A program made the position numbers and the translations under genes. From Weissella viridescens (GTDB lineage: Bacteria; Bacillota; Bacilli; Lactobacillales; Lactobacillaceae), in NCBI RefSeq assembly GCF_003862435.1, contig NZ_RHGY01000002.1, positions 1 to 64,000 of the forward strand: a DNA stretch of 64,000 bases. Direction: 5' to 3'. Under the pieces are notes generated by a model that was given only the letters and a program-made list of their open reading frames with translations, ran no database searches and was not told the DNA's origin. Of this stretch, positions 1 through 8,369 are shown piece by piece. Within the stretch, counting starts at the first letter, position 1. Each line of letters opens with the position of its first letter.

Positions 1-21
1 TCCTTTAGTCGGCATTATCTT

Positions 22-93
22 GCGAACTTAGTTCAGTGGTAGAACATCACCTTGCCATGGTGGGGGTCGCGGGTTCGAATCCCGTAGTTCGCT
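22..93 (+). tRNA. tRNA-Gly (GCC)
   Basis: Cloverleaf with a 7-bp acceptor stem (GCGAACT pairing with AGTTCGC), a D-arm with GG, an anticodon loop TTGCCAT giving anticodon GCC, and a normal T-loop GTTCGAATC. The discriminator is T and no CCA is encoded. A terminator follows at once, so this is the last gene of a transcript that begins outside the window. Confidence 0.96.
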
Positions 94-102
94 TACTGAA
101 AT

Positions 103-136
103 AAAACGTTCCTTATTTTATAAGGGGCGTTTTTTT
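103..136 (+). terminator. Intrinsic terminator of tRNA-Gly
   Basis: Stem AAACGTTCCTTA / TAAGGGGCGTTT (two G-U pairs) with a 3-nt loop, followed by a T-run. Confidence 0.85.
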
Positions 137-188
137 AATGGAAAATGGTATAATGAACGTAATTCAAATTTAAAATGTGAGGGTATAC

Positions 189-386
189 ATGACACATACG
201 AATACGCCAATTTGGGGTACACTTTTATTTATTTTATTCTTTGTACTTGCAACAGTGGCCCTACTTTGGTTATCTAATCGGAGATACAAACAAAAACGTA
301 AAATGGGTAGTTTCATGTATGGTGTTATGGCCATCATTACTGCGCTATTTGCGCTCGCACATGTAGTGCAGTTAATTATACAGTAA
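189..386 (+). CDS. Small two-helix membrane protein
   Basis: A 65-residue protein of unknown function. Two hydrophobic segments (about residues 8-27 and 43-62) are separated by a strongly basic loop (RRYKQKRK), which predicts a small integral membrane protein. The ATG is chosen because GTGAGGG lies 5 nt upstream; an upstream in-frame GTG has no ribosome-binding site. It sits directly before murI with a short gap and may share its transcript. I recognise no family beyond a short conserved membrane protein of lactic acid bacteria. Confidence 0.7.
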   Translation: MTHTNTPIWGTLLFILFFVLATVALLWLSNRRYKQKRKMGSFMYGVMAIITALFALAHVVQLIIQ

Positions 387-404
387 TTAGAAAAGAGGAC
401 ACTA

Positions 405-1247
405 ATGGACAATCGTGCAATCGGGTACATGGACTCAGGTGTTGGTGGCTTAACAGCAGTAAAACAAGCACTATACCAATTACCAAATGAGCAAGTTAAA
501 TATGTTGGGGATACGTTACGCATGCCCTATGGTCCAAGACGAACTGAAGAAGTCGCAAAGTTTGCGCTTCAAATTGGTCAATATCTGAATGAAACGGATG
601 ATGGCATTAAGTTACTTGTGATTGCATGTAATACAGCCACTGCTGCAGGTTTACCGTTGTTACAAGAGCATTTGCCAATCCCGGTTGTGGGGGTTATTCA
701 ACCAGGTGTTGAATCAGCACTTGATACAACAGAGAACAATGAAGTTGGGGTGATTGCAACCCAGGGTACAGTCGACTCAAACGCTTATTACAATGGATTA
801 ATGGCAGCAAATCCAGGAATGGATGTCTATCAAGTAGCAACGCCTGATTTAGTGACACTTGTGGAATCTAATTTAACCAATGAAGATGAAAAGCAAGCCC
901 TTGTGAATGATCAACTAGCTGAATTAATCGATACAGATATTGATACATTGATTTTAGGGTGTACACATTTTCCACTGTTGAGTAAAGAAATTCAAAAGGC
1001 AATGGGCGACCAAGTAACCTTGGTGAACGCTGGAGCCGAGGCCATTAATTTAGTTGAGCAGATTTTAGATGATAATGATGCACGTCATGGTATTTATCCC
1101 ATGGCCAATCACGAAGATGATCTTTACTTTACAACTGGAGATGTTGCACCTTTCCAAAATATTGCGGAAAGTTGGTTAGAAATTCCAGTGACAGTGAAAC
1201 ATTTAGAAGCTGATGACAATGGCTTAAGGTTATCAAAGGAGGGCTAA
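405..1247 (+). CDS. murI: Glutamate racemase
   Basis: Interconverts L- and D-glutamate in the cytoplasm and so supplies D-Glu for peptidoglycan. Asp/Glu racemase fold. The N-terminal motif DSGVGGLT carries the substrate-contacting Asp-Ser, the first catalytic Cys is in VIACNTATA (about residue 78) and the second is in LGCTHFPLL (about residue 190). The 280-residue length is a little over the usual 265-275. ATG with GAGGAC upstream. It is the first gene of a tightly spaced murI-rdgB-phosphodiesterase set, an arrangement common in Firmicutes. Confidence 0.96.
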   Translation: MDNRAIGYMDSGVGGLTAVKQALYQLPNEQVKYVGDTLRMPYGPRRTEEVAKFALQIGQYLNETDDGIKLLVIACNTATAAGLPLLQEHLPIPVVGVIQPGVESALDTTENNEVGVIATQGTVDSNAYYNGLMAANPGMDVYQVATPDLVTLVESNLTNEDEKQALVNDQLAELIDTDIDTLILGCTHFPLLSKEIQKAMGDQVTLVNAGAEAINLVEQILDDNDARHGIYPMANHEDDLYFTTGDVAPFQNIAESWLEIPVTVKHLEADDNGLRLSKEG

Positions 1248-1251
1248 GCAC

Positions 1252-1851
1252 TTGAAAAAATTAATTTTTGCGTCAAAAAATCCTGGTAAGATTAAGGAAT
1301 TTCGAGCATTTTTAGCACCTAAAGGAATTGAAGTCTTATCACTACTTGATTTATCAGATGTACCGGAAATTATTGAGAATGGAACGACTTTCGAAGAAAA
1401 TAGTCTAATAAAAGCACAGACCATCATGGATGCTTATCAATTACCAGTTGTGGCTGAAGATGCTGGACTTGTCGTTGAGGCATTAAATGGTGAGCCAGGC
1501 ATCTACTCGGCACGATACGCGGGTGATCATGATGATGCAGCTAACAATGAAAAACTATTGAAGAACATGCAGAATGTCCCTGACGATGAACGCCAAGCAA
1601 AATTCGTAGCGGTGATTGTAGCATTGAAACCAAACGGTGCTAAGCTTGTGACTTCTGGAGAAGTTACCGGTGAAATTTTGCGTGAACCACAGGGAAATGA
1701 TGGTTTTGGATATGATCCATTATTTTATTATCCTCCATATGATAAAACCTTAGCGGAGTTATCTGTGGCAGAAAAAAATGAGATTTCACATCGTGGGCAA
1801 GCACTAGATCGTTTTGCTGAAGACTTTAATGCATGGTGGGAGGAAGTCTAA
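1252..1851 (+). CDS. rdgB: XTP/dITP diphosphatase (RdgB/HAM1 family)
   Basis: House-cleaning nucleotide pyrophosphatase that removes non-canonical purine triphosphates (XTP, dITP, ITP). 199 residues, the usual length. The N-terminal phosphate-binding motif (FASKNPGKIKEF), EDAGL with its catalytic acids, GIYSARYAG and the GFGYDPLF signature are all present. Start is TTG with AAGGAGGGC 7 nt upstream, only 4 nt after the murI stop. The downstream gene overlaps its stop by one base, so translation is probably coupled. Confidence 0.95.
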   Translation: MKKLIFASKNPGKIKEFRAFLAPKGIEVLSLLDLSDVPEIIENGTTFEENSLIKAQTIMDAYQLPVVAEDAGLVVEALNGEPGIYSARYAGDHDDAANNEKLLKNMQNVPDDERQAKFVAVIVALKPNGAKLVTSGEVTGEILREPQGNDGFGYDPLFYYPPYDKTLAELSVAEKNEISHRGQALDRFAEDFNAWWEEV

Positions 1852-2369
1852 TGGATTATTTGATTGTTTCTGATGCGCATGGGGATCGTGGTATCCTCGA
1901 AAAATTAGTGGCGGATTATCGTGGACGAGTCCAGGCTATGTTTTACATTGGGGATTCCGAACTAAAACATGATGATGAACTGTTCGATAAACTTCTTCCA
2001 GTAGTTGGAAACATGGATCGAGATTCAATGTTTCCGGATGACCGGTTATACCAAGAGCAACAAGTTAAAATTTATATGGCTCATGGACATTTGTATCATA
2101 CTGAACGTGATCTTACTCAGTTGGAAGCAGCAGCTAAAGCCCAAAATGCTGATATTGTTTTAACGGGACATACACATCAACTAGGGGCAGAAATGATTGA
2201 TAATATTCTATACATTAATCCTGGTTCGATTGCTTTTCCACGTGGACAATATGCCTACTTGAAGGGGACGTATGCTATTCTTTCAGTGTTACCAGATCGG
2301 TTTGATGTGCAATTCTATACGCGTGACGAACAACCAGTCGATGGTTTGAAGGTGAGTTTCTCACGCTAA
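1851..2369 (+). CDS. YfcE/MJ0936-type metallophosphodiesterase
   Basis: Calcineurin-like metallophosphoesterase of the YfcE family, 172 residues. Metal-binding motifs are in order: SDAHG near the N-terminus, YIGDSE, GNMD, MAHGH and LTGHTHQ (last His pair). The physiological substrate is unknown; family members hydrolyse phosphodiesters in vitro. The ATG overlaps the preceding TAA and has GGGAGGAAG just upstream, which is preferred to the earlier in-frame TG codon inside rdgB. A terminator follows, ending the murI operon. Confidence 0.9.
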   Translation: MDYLIVSDAHGDRGILEKLVADYRGRVQAMFYIGDSELKHDDELFDKLLPVVGNMDRDSMFPDDRLYQEQQVKIYMAHGHLYHTERDLTQLEAAAKAQNADIVLTGHTHQLGAEMIDNILYINPGSIAFPRGQYAYLKGTYAILSVLPDRFDVQFYTRDEQPVDGLKVSFSR

Positions 2370-2370
2370 A

Positions 2371-2401
2371 AAAGTACCACAACCATTGTGGTATTTTTTT
2401 A
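2371..2401 (+). terminator. Intrinsic terminator of the murI operon
   Basis: Stem TACCACAA / TTGTGGTA flanked by A-run and T-run. Confidence 0.9.
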
Positions 2402-2439
2402 TTGAAGGCATGAGTGACGAAATAAGATGGGGCATCCGT

Positions 2440-2457
2440 GTGTTTTAACTAAAACAC
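2440..2457. promoter_or_regulatory. Inverted repeat upstream of relQ
   Basis: GTGTTTTA-AC-TAAAACAC, a perfect 8-bp inverted repeat with a 2-bp spacer. It ends 24 bp upstream of an extended -10 (TGGTACAAT, TACAAT at 2482-2487). Its size and place suit a repressor or activator site for the relQ-nadK-rluD operon. The regulator is unknown. Confidence 0.5.
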
Positions 2458-2478
2458 GGTACAAGCTAGGGGTATCTT

Positions 2479-2487
2479 TGGTACAAT
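2479..2487 (+). promoter_or_regulatory. Extended -10 promoter of relQ operon
   Basis: TGGTACAAT, 40 bp before the relQ start, without a good -35 hexamer. The palindrome at 2440-2457 lies where an activator or repressor would contact polymerase. Confidence 0.55.
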
Positions 2488-2526
2488 ATAAAGAGTGAAT
2501 TTGAGAAGCTCGGGAGATATTTGATC

Positions 2527-3132
2527 ATGAATGAAAAAGAATGGGCTGTGAGATTACAACCGTATCAACAGACTGTGGATGAATTGAAAGTAAAGCTGCG
2601 TGGGATGCGGCCTGAATTTAATCTTGCAGGAATTCAGACGCCGGTTGAATTTGTAACTGGTCGTGTGAAAACAGTTGATGCGATTGAAGAAAAAATGGTT
2701 CGTCGTCACATTGAGGACGAACGTTTAGAAAAAGATATGGAAGATCTAGCTGGTGTTAGAATTATGACCCAGTTTACGGATGATATTTATAAAGTTGTTG
2801 ATTTATTGCGCCAACGTAAGGATATGACGATCTTAGAAGAACGTGACTATGTGACAAATGCCAAGCCTTCAGGTTATCGGTCTTATCACATTGTGATTGA
2901 ATACCCACTGCAATTAATTACCGGTGAACATAAAGTTCTGGCGGAAATTCAAATTCGGACGATGCAAATGAATGTATGGGCAACGATTGAACATGCAATT
3001 AATTATAAGTATAACGGTGTATACACTGAAGACATGGAGCAACAGCTAAAACATGCTGCTGATTTGTCAAACGAAATTGATGATATTTTCGAACATCTTC
3101 ATTTAGAGACGAGCGAAACAGACAAAGCATAA
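2527..3132 (+). CDS. relQ: RelQ-type small alarmone synthetase
   Basis: Transfers pyrophosphate from ATP to GDP/GTP to make (p)ppGpp; cytoplasmic, tetrameric in characterised homologues. 201 residues with only the RelA/SpoT synthetase domain and no hydrolase, TGS or ACT domain. Visible motifs: AGVRIMTQF, PSGYRSYHIVIEY (G-loop and catalytic region) and EIQIRTMQMNVWATIEHAINYKY-type core. The ATG is preferred to a TTG two codons earlier because GGGAG is 10 nt upstream. Followed by nadK and rluD as in the Bacillus yjbM-yjbN-yjbO order. Confidence 0.94.
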   Translation: MNEKEWAVRLQPYQQTVDELKVKLRGMRPEFNLAGIQTPVEFVTGRVKTVDAIEEKMVRRHIEDERLEKDMEDLAGVRIMTQFTDDIYKVVDLLRQRKDMTILEERDYVTNAKPSGYRSYHIVIEYPLQLITGEHKVLAEIQIRTMQMNVWATIEHAINYKYNGVYTEDMEQQLKHAADLSNEIDDIFEHLHLETSETDKA

Positions 3133-3144
3133 GCGAGGCGTATC

Positions 3145-3960
3145 ATGAAAATTGCCATTTATCATAATGATAATGACCATTCTGTTGAAGTTGTAAATGA
3201 GTTAAAGACAAAGATTTTGAATCAAAACGATGCTGAAATTGAGTTTGATAATGAACGACCGGATATTGTGATTTCAGTAGGTGGAGATGGGACCCTTTTG
3301 TCTGCCTTTCATGCGTATGAACAACAATTGGATCATGTTCGTTTTATTGGTGTGCACACGGGTCACTTAGGCTTTTATGCGGACTGGCAAGATTTCGAAC
3401 TGGATGATCTTGTGAACAGTCTGGTACATGATTCTAAGGAAGCTGTTGAATATCCCATTGTGCAGGCCGATTTGTTTTTTACAGATCAAACCAAACGAAC
3501 AATCTTAGCATTGAATGAAATTGTTATTAAGCGCTCATTTGGGACATTGTCGGCAATTGTTGATATTAATGGTGAATACTTTGAACGTTTTCGTGGCGAT
3601 GGATTGTCAATTGCGACACCAAGTGGTTCAACCGCCTATAATAAGGCAGTTGGTGGTGCTGTGGTAAGTCCGAGTTTGGAAGCCATGCAACTGAATGAAA
3701 TCGGCTCGATTAATAACCGAGTCTTTCGAACATTAGGGTCACCGGTTATTTTAGGCAAGTCTGATGTGGTTGCTTTTAGGGCGCCAGAGGCAGAGACCGA
3801 TTCTGTCCAAGTCGCATACGATACGCTACATTTTGTATCAGAACAGATTGAAAAAATTGAATTTAAGATTGCACCAACTAAAATTAAGTTTGCAAAGTAT
3901 CGCCATATGAACTTCTGGCAACGTATTCAAACAAGTTTTATTGGTCCGGAGGAGAAATAG
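3145..3960 (+). CDS. nadK: NAD kinase
   Basis: Phosphorylates NAD to NADP. 271 residues. The diagnostic GGDGTLL motif lies near residue 50 (catalytic Asp), followed by the NE motif (ALNEIVIKR) and the glycine-rich region with TPSGSTAYNKAVGG. Spacing to relQ is 12 nt. The stop overlaps the GTG start of the next gene. Confidence 0.96.
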   Translation: MKIAIYHNDNDHSVEVVNELKTKILNQNDAEIEFDNERPDIVISVGGDGTLLSAFHAYEQQLDHVRFIGVHTGHLGFYADWQDFELDDLVNSLVHDSKEAVEYPIVQADLFFTDQTKRTILALNEIVIKRSFGTLSAIVDINGEYFERFRGDGLSIATPSGSTAYNKAVGGAVVSPSLEAMQLNEIGSINNRVFRTLGSPVILGKSDVVAFRAPEAETDSVQVAYDTLHFVSEQIEKIEFKIAPTKIKFAKYRHMNFWQRIQTSFIGPEEK

Positions 3961-4862
3961 TGGCATCATTTAGCTGGGTGAATCAAGAGGAAACCCCATT
4001 CAAAATTAAAACATTTTTAGCACAACAAGGGGTCTCACACCGGATGTTTTCAATCATTAAACGTGGTGGTGGATCAGTTGAAATTAATGGTCGCCAAGTA
4101 CGAACGGTTGATGAGATTCAACCTGGTGAACAAGTAGTGATTTCATTGCCACCAGAGCAATCCAATGATGTTGTTGAAACATCACACTTACCATTAGATG
4201 TACTCTATGAAGATGAAAACTGGTTAATTGTGAATAAACCTGCTGGTGTAACGTCAGTACCAGGTAAAGCAGATCGGTCCAATACCATGGTAAATCGGGT
4301 AAAAGGGTATTTAGAGGATGAAGGTTCGCAAGATTTAGTACCGCACGTCGTTACTCGATTAGATCGATTTACCTCAGGTGTGGCATTATTGGCAAAGCAC
4401 CGTTTTGCACATGGATTATTAGACAAACAATTGCAAACACACGCCGTGGACAAGCGTTATTTCGCAGTTGTTGACGGAGATTTACCTGATGACCATGGCA
4501 TCATTGAGGGTCCAATTGGACGTGTTGATGGTGACTTTATTCGTCGGGAAGTTCGCGATGATGGGCGTGCCTCAACCACAGAGTATTGGGTTGAGCACCG
4601 CTTTGGTGATATGACCTTGGTACGTGTTCGACTTCATACTGGGCGCACGCATCAAATTCGGGTTCATTTCAGTCACATTGGGCATCCATTAGTTGGTGAT
4701 GAAATTTATGGTGGTCCAATGGATCGAGGGATTGAGCGCCAAGCCTTGCACGCATATGCGCTTACATTTTATGATCCATTTGCTCAAATGGACCGAAAGA
4801 CGACGTGCGCACTACCAGATGATATGGTCGAGTTATTGGATGGTTATCAAGTAAAAATATAA
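3960..4862 (+). CDS. RluA/RluD family 23S rRNA pseudouridine synthase
   Basis: 300 residues. An N-terminal S4 RNA-binding domain (about residues 14-70, QQGVSHRMFSIIKRGGGSVEINGR) is followed by the pseudouridine synthase core with the catalytic Asp in HVVTRLDRFTSGV and the late motif GRTHQIRVHFSHIGHPLVGD. Start is GTG, overlapping the nadK stop by one base with GGAGGAG upstream. Corresponds to the third gene of the yjbM-N-O set; the exact uridine target cannot be read from sequence. Confidence 0.92.
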   Translation: MASFSWVNQEETPFKIKTFLAQQGVSHRMFSIIKRGGGSVEINGRQVRTVDEIQPGEQVVISLPPEQSNDVVETSHLPLDVLYEDENWLIVNKPAGVTSVPGKADRSNTMVNRVKGYLEDEGSQDLVPHVVTRLDRFTSGVALLAKHRFAHGLLDKQLQTHAVDKRYFAVVDGDLPDDHGIIEGPIGRVDGDFIRREVRDDGRASTTEYWVEHRFGDMTLVRVRLHTGRTHQIRVHFSHIGHPLVGDEIYGGPMDRGIERQALHAYALTFYDPFAQMDRKTTCALPDDMVELLDGYQVKI

Positions 4863-4880
4863 GGTAAAGGGGGTGTCTGT

Positions 4881-6278
4881 ATGGCAAATGAAAATAATAA
4901 CGCAGAAGAAGTTGTTGAAGATATGCGTGACGAAATCAGTGAACAAGCACAAGCCCTTGTGAATGATTTGGAACATGGTGACAAGAAAGCCTTCTTAGAA
5001 GGCTTTGACGATTTACACGGTTACGATCGTGGACAATTTTATCTGAACTTGCCATCGCAGTTACGCCAACAAGTCATCGACTGGTTATTGCCAAGTGAAA
5101 TGGCGGAAGTCTTTGATGAAATGCCAGTTGATGATGATTCCAAACCAGTTAGCTTATTAAAAGAAATGTCACCGCAGTATGCCGCCCAAATGTTAGACCA
5201 AATGTATTCTGATAATTCTGTTGATATTTTGGAAGAATTAAATACACATGATCTACGAATGTACTTATCATTGATGCCTGAACAAGACGCTAGGTCTATT
5301 CGTGAGCTGTTGAATTATGATGACGAAACAGCTGGGTCATTGATGAGTCATGATTATATTGCTATTAGTGAGACAGATACAATTCCTGAAGCAATGCAGG
5401 CCGTGAAGGATGCAGCTAAAGAAGCCGAACAAATTACTTATATTTATGTCTTGAATGCTGAGGATAAATTAGTGGGGGTTGTCTCACTGCGTTCCTTGAT
5501 GCTTGCCGATGATTCATTAGAATTGAAGGACATCATGGATACGAATCTTATCGCGGTTGGACCTGATGAAGACCAAGAAGATGTTGCGCATATTATGGCC
5601 GATTATAACTTCTCATCGCTACCAGTCGTTGAAGATGGGCATTTATTGGGAATTATCATGGTCGATGATATCGTTGATGTTATCGGCGATGAGGCAACCG
5701 AAGATTACTCACGTCTGGCCGGAGTTGATGTTGAAAGTGGGGATGATAATCCACTTAAAGCGGCCTTTAAACGGTTGCCATGGTTAATCGGTTTGATTTT
5801 CTTGGGAATGGGGACGGCATCAGTTATTGATGGATTTAATGGATTAGTCGCGACTGCCCCCATTTTAGCCGTTTTTATTTCTTTAATTACGGGTACGGCT
5901 GGAAATGCCGGAACGCAGTCACTTGCGGTCGCAGTGCGTAAACTTGCCTTTAAATCAACCACCAACGTGTGGAAGATGTTGTTAAATGAAATTTTAATTG
6001 GATTCATTATTGGGATTGTTGCTGGTTTGACCATTTTTACCGTTGTGACTGTTTGGAAGCACAATGTACTTTTGGGATTAGCAGTCGGATTAGCCATGGG
6101 TATTGCGATTCTGGTTGCCAACGTGGCTGGGGCTTTTATTCCACTCATTATGGATGCCATTCATGTTGATCCTGCTGTTGCGTCTGGTCCGTTCATTTCA
6201 ACACTATCTGATTTAACATCAGTTTTGATTTATTTTAATATTGCTGGCTTATTTATCCATTTATTTGGTGCCATATAG
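4881..6278 (+). CDS. mgtE: Magnesium transporter MgtE
   Basis: Mg2+-gated Mg2+ channel of the cytoplasmic membrane, 465 residues. A cytosolic N domain (about 25-135) is followed by paired CBS domains (about 145-260, including TAGSLMSHDYIAI and SSLPVVEDGHLLGII) and a C-terminal five-helix membrane domain (about 290-465) with the selectivity region AGNAGTQSLAVAVR. No M-box riboswitch is visible: only 18 bp separate it from the pseudouridine synthase, so it is probably co-transcribed with relQ. Confidence 0.95.
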   Translation: MANENNNAEEVVEDMRDEISEQAQALVNDLEHGDKKAFLEGFDDLHGYDRGQFYLNLPSQLRQQVIDWLLPSEMAEVFDEMPVDDDSKPVSLLKEMSPQYAAQMLDQMYSDNSVDILEELNTHDLRMYLSLMPEQDARSIRELLNYDDETAGSLMSHDYIAISETDTIPEAMQAVKDAAKEAEQITYIYVLNAEDKLVGVVSLRSLMLADDSLELKDIMDTNLIAVGPDEDQEDVAHIMADYNFSSLPVVEDGHLLGIIMVDDIVDVIGDEATEDYSRLAGVDVESGDDNPLKAAFKRLPWLIGLIFLGMGTASVIDGFNGLVATAPILAVFISLITGTAGNAGTQSLAVAVRKLAFKSTTNVWKMLLNEILIGFIIGIVAGLTIFTVVTVWKHNVLLGLAVGLAMGIAILVANVAGAFIPLIMDAIHVDPAVASGPFISTLSDLTSVLIYFNIAGLFIHLFGAI

Positions 6279-6292
6279 CCAAGCAAAAAATT

Positions 6293-6315
6293 GGCTTAGC
6301 ATTAAGCCTTTTTTA
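6293..6315 (+). terminator. Intrinsic terminator after mgtE
   Basis: Perfect stem GGCTTA / TAAGCC with loop GCAT, followed by T6. It lies only 15 bp before the next start codon, with GGGAG between, so the MFS gene needs read-through or depends on a promoter within mgtE. Confidence 0.9.
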
Positions 6316-6329
6316 TTTGGGAGAAAGAA

Positions 6330-7511
6330 ATGCAAAAAAATAATATGACTCGGCTCCAGATAATGATTTTGGGAGTCCTGAGTGCTTTTGGTCCACTTGC
6401 CTTAGATTTATATTTACCTGGATTACCGGTACTACAACGTGAACTACATACGACAGCAGCGATGACGCAGTTGTCAATTACAGCAGCAATGTTCGGATTG
6501 GCGATTGGTCAGGTCGTGATTGGACCACTTTCAGACAAACTCGGCCGAAAAAAACCTTTAATCTATGGGATTACAGCGTTTACAATCGCATCATTTGGCA
6601 TTGCAGTAAGTGATAATATTGGGATGATTATTGCATTACGTCTCATTCAAGGGCTGGGTGGTTCAACTGGAATTGTCCTATCGCTGGCGATGATTACGGA
6701 TTCTTTTAATGGTATTCAGTTAACCCGTAATGTGGCGATTAATCAAACCATCAATGGCATCTTCCCAATTTTAGCGCCGGTCCTTGGGGGCGTCTTAATT
6801 GCACTTGCGGATTGGCGAAGTGCATTTTGGTTACTGGGTGCTTTAGGACTGGTGATTGTTATCCTCATCATTTTCAAGCTACCTGAAACTAACTTAGAGC
6901 GTCAAACGGGGTCATTCAGGGCAACTTTGGGTCGGTTTAAAAGTATTCTTGAAAATCGATATTTTATGGCAATGACCTTGATTCAAGGGTTTATGATGAG
7001 TGCCTTGTTTGCTTATATTGCTGGTTCTTCGTTTGTCCTACAAGATTTGTATGGTTTGTCAGTTCCTGCCTTTTCAGGGGTGTACGCGTTGAATGGATTT
7101 GGCATTCTGTTGGGAGCGAGTCTTTCTGGAAAGCTAGCTGAGAAATACTCAGCTTGGCGTATCTTGAAATGGTTTATGTTGTTTTCAATGTTTGGTGGGC
7201 TGCTACTTGTCATGACGCTATTCTTACCAAAGTCAATTTGGCTAACCATTCTGGCATTCTTCCTGATTGTGGCACCAGTCGGTGGGATTAATAGTATGAC
7301 GACGGCATTAGCTATGGCCCGTGAACACCAAGATGCTGGAACTGCATCGGGAATTCTCGGATTAACCCGTTTTGCGATGGGCGGCATTATGTCACCCTTA
7401 GTTGGACTTGGCGGTACAAGCACAATGGTACCGTTAGTTCTCGTCATTGTTGTGGTTCAATTATTAGGAGCCGGAATCTACGGGTTAATGCAGCGTAAGC
7501 AGACAGCGTAA
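6330..7511 (+). CDS. Bcr/CflA-family MFS drug exporter
   Basis: Proton-driven efflux protein of the major facilitator superfamily, 393 residues with 12 predicted membrane helices. Family features: the N-terminal GPLALDLYLPGLPVL, the MFS motif GPLSDKLGRKKP between helices 2 and 3, and RLIQGLGGSTGIVL in helix 4. Bcr/CflA members export compounds such as bicyclomycin and chloramphenicol; the substrate here is unknown. SD GGGAGAAAG, 5 nt before the ATG. Confidence 0.9.
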   Translation: MQKNNMTRLQIMILGVLSAFGPLALDLYLPGLPVLQRELHTTAAMTQLSITAAMFGLAIGQVVIGPLSDKLGRKKPLIYGITAFTIASFGIAVSDNIGMIIALRLIQGLGGSTGIVLSLAMITDSFNGIQLTRNVAINQTINGIFPILAPVLGGVLIALADWRSAFWLLGALGLVIVILIIFKLPETNLERQTGSFRATLGRFKSILENRYFMAMTLIQGFMMSALFAYIAGSSFVLQDLYGLSVPAFSGVYALNGFGILLGASLSGKLAEKYSAWRILKWFMLFSMFGGLLLVMTLFLPKSIWLTILAFFLIVAPVGGINSMTTALAMAREHQDAGTASGILGLTRFAMGGIMSPLVGLGGTSTMVPLVLVIVVVQLLGAGIYGLMQRKQTA

Positions 7512-7515
7512 ATTG

Positions 7516-7544
7516 TTGCAATCGAATAGCTTTAATGCTATGAT
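7516..7544 (+). promoter_or_regulatory. Promoter of the rimP-nusA-infB operon
   Basis: TTGCAA, 17-bp spacer, TATGAT, with TGC in front of the -10 (extended -10). A leader of about 110 nt precedes rimP and contains a terminator-like hairpin. Confidence 0.85.
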
Positions 7545-7572
7545 TAACTTTGTTGATTAATAAACTCTTAGC

Positions 7573-7613
7573 TGAGTGGCCAGGGCGAAATGCCCCGGCC
7601 GCTCATTTTTTTG
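7573..7613 (+). terminator. Leader attenuator upstream of rimP-nusA
   Basis: A 14-bp GC-rich stem (7573-7586 with 7592-7605, loop GAAAT) followed by seven T. It lies between the promoter and rimP, so it must be partly read through. In Bacillus subtilis a NusA-dependent terminator in the same leader gives NusA autoregulation; an equivalent role here is inferred. Confidence 0.85.
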
Positions 7614-7661
7614 GAATTTATTTTAAAAATATGAAACCTTAAACTGAAGGGAGGTTTAAAA

Positions 7662-8351
7662 ATGCCAGAAGTGATTGATAAGGTAGCAGCAGTGCTAACT
7701 GATGCTTTGACTGAACAAGGGTTTGACCTGTGGGATGTCCGGTACGAGAAACAAGATGCTGATATGGTTTTGCGTGTCTTAGTCGATCGGCTAGACGGTG
7801 ACATTAACATGGATGATTTAGTGATGTTAACTGAATTAATTAGTGATCGTGTTGACGAAATCCAACCGGATCCATTCCCAGAGGCCTACCTCTTGGATGT
7901 TTCATCACCCGGTGCTGAACGCGACTTAAAGCGTCCACGTGATTTTGATTGGGCCGTGAATAAGACGGTTGAACTAGAATTGAAAACACCAGTGGATGGT
8001 GAAATGACCCTAACTGGGACGCTTGTTTCAGCGACAGATGATGAAATTACGCTTGAAGTTGTTGGAAAAAAGGGTAAGCGGACACAAGTAACGTTGCCTA
8101 TGGACCAAATCAAGCGCGCCCATTTGTCAATTGATCAAGATCGTATTTTAATGACGGATGATGATTTTGCTTGGGCCACTGAAAAGTTGGTACAAGTTTC
8201 AACATACCGGAAAATTGATGGTCAAAAAGATTTTGTAGGTGAGTTAACTGAAGTAACCCCAGAAGTATTGGTACTTGCTGATGAAGATGGTCAGACAATT
8301 GAAATCCCAAGAGATGTGGTAGCTAAAGCGCGCCATACAAATACGTTCTAG
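7662..8351 (+). CDS. rimP: Ribosome maturation factor RimP with duplicated C-terminal domain
   Basis: Assists 30S subunit maturation. The N-terminal domain (about 1-85) ends in the family motif DVSSPGAERDLKRPRDF. The protein has 229 residues where RimP usually has about 150-160. The extra length looks like a second copy of the SH3-like C-terminal domain: residues 93-155 (DFDWAVNKTVELEL onward) and 167-226 (DDFAWATEKLVQV onward) align in the same pattern, both ending in a basic K-A-(R/H) turn. The second copy is closer to the canonical domain (KIDGQKDFVGEL). First gene of the nusA operon, strong SD GGGAGG. Confidence 0.93.
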   Translation: MPEVIDKVAAVLTDALTEQGFDLWDVRYEKQDADMVLRVLVDRLDGDINMDDLVMLTELISDRVDEIQPDPFPEAYLLDVSSPGAERDLKRPRDFDWAVNKTVELELKTPVDGEMTLTGTLVSATDDEITLEVVGKKGKRTQVTLPMDQIKRAHLSIDQDRILMTDDDFAWATEKLVQVSTYRKIDGQKDFVGELTEVTPEVLVLADEDGQTIEIPRDVVAKARHTNTF

Positions 8352-8369
8352 ATAAGTGGAGAAAGAAAA

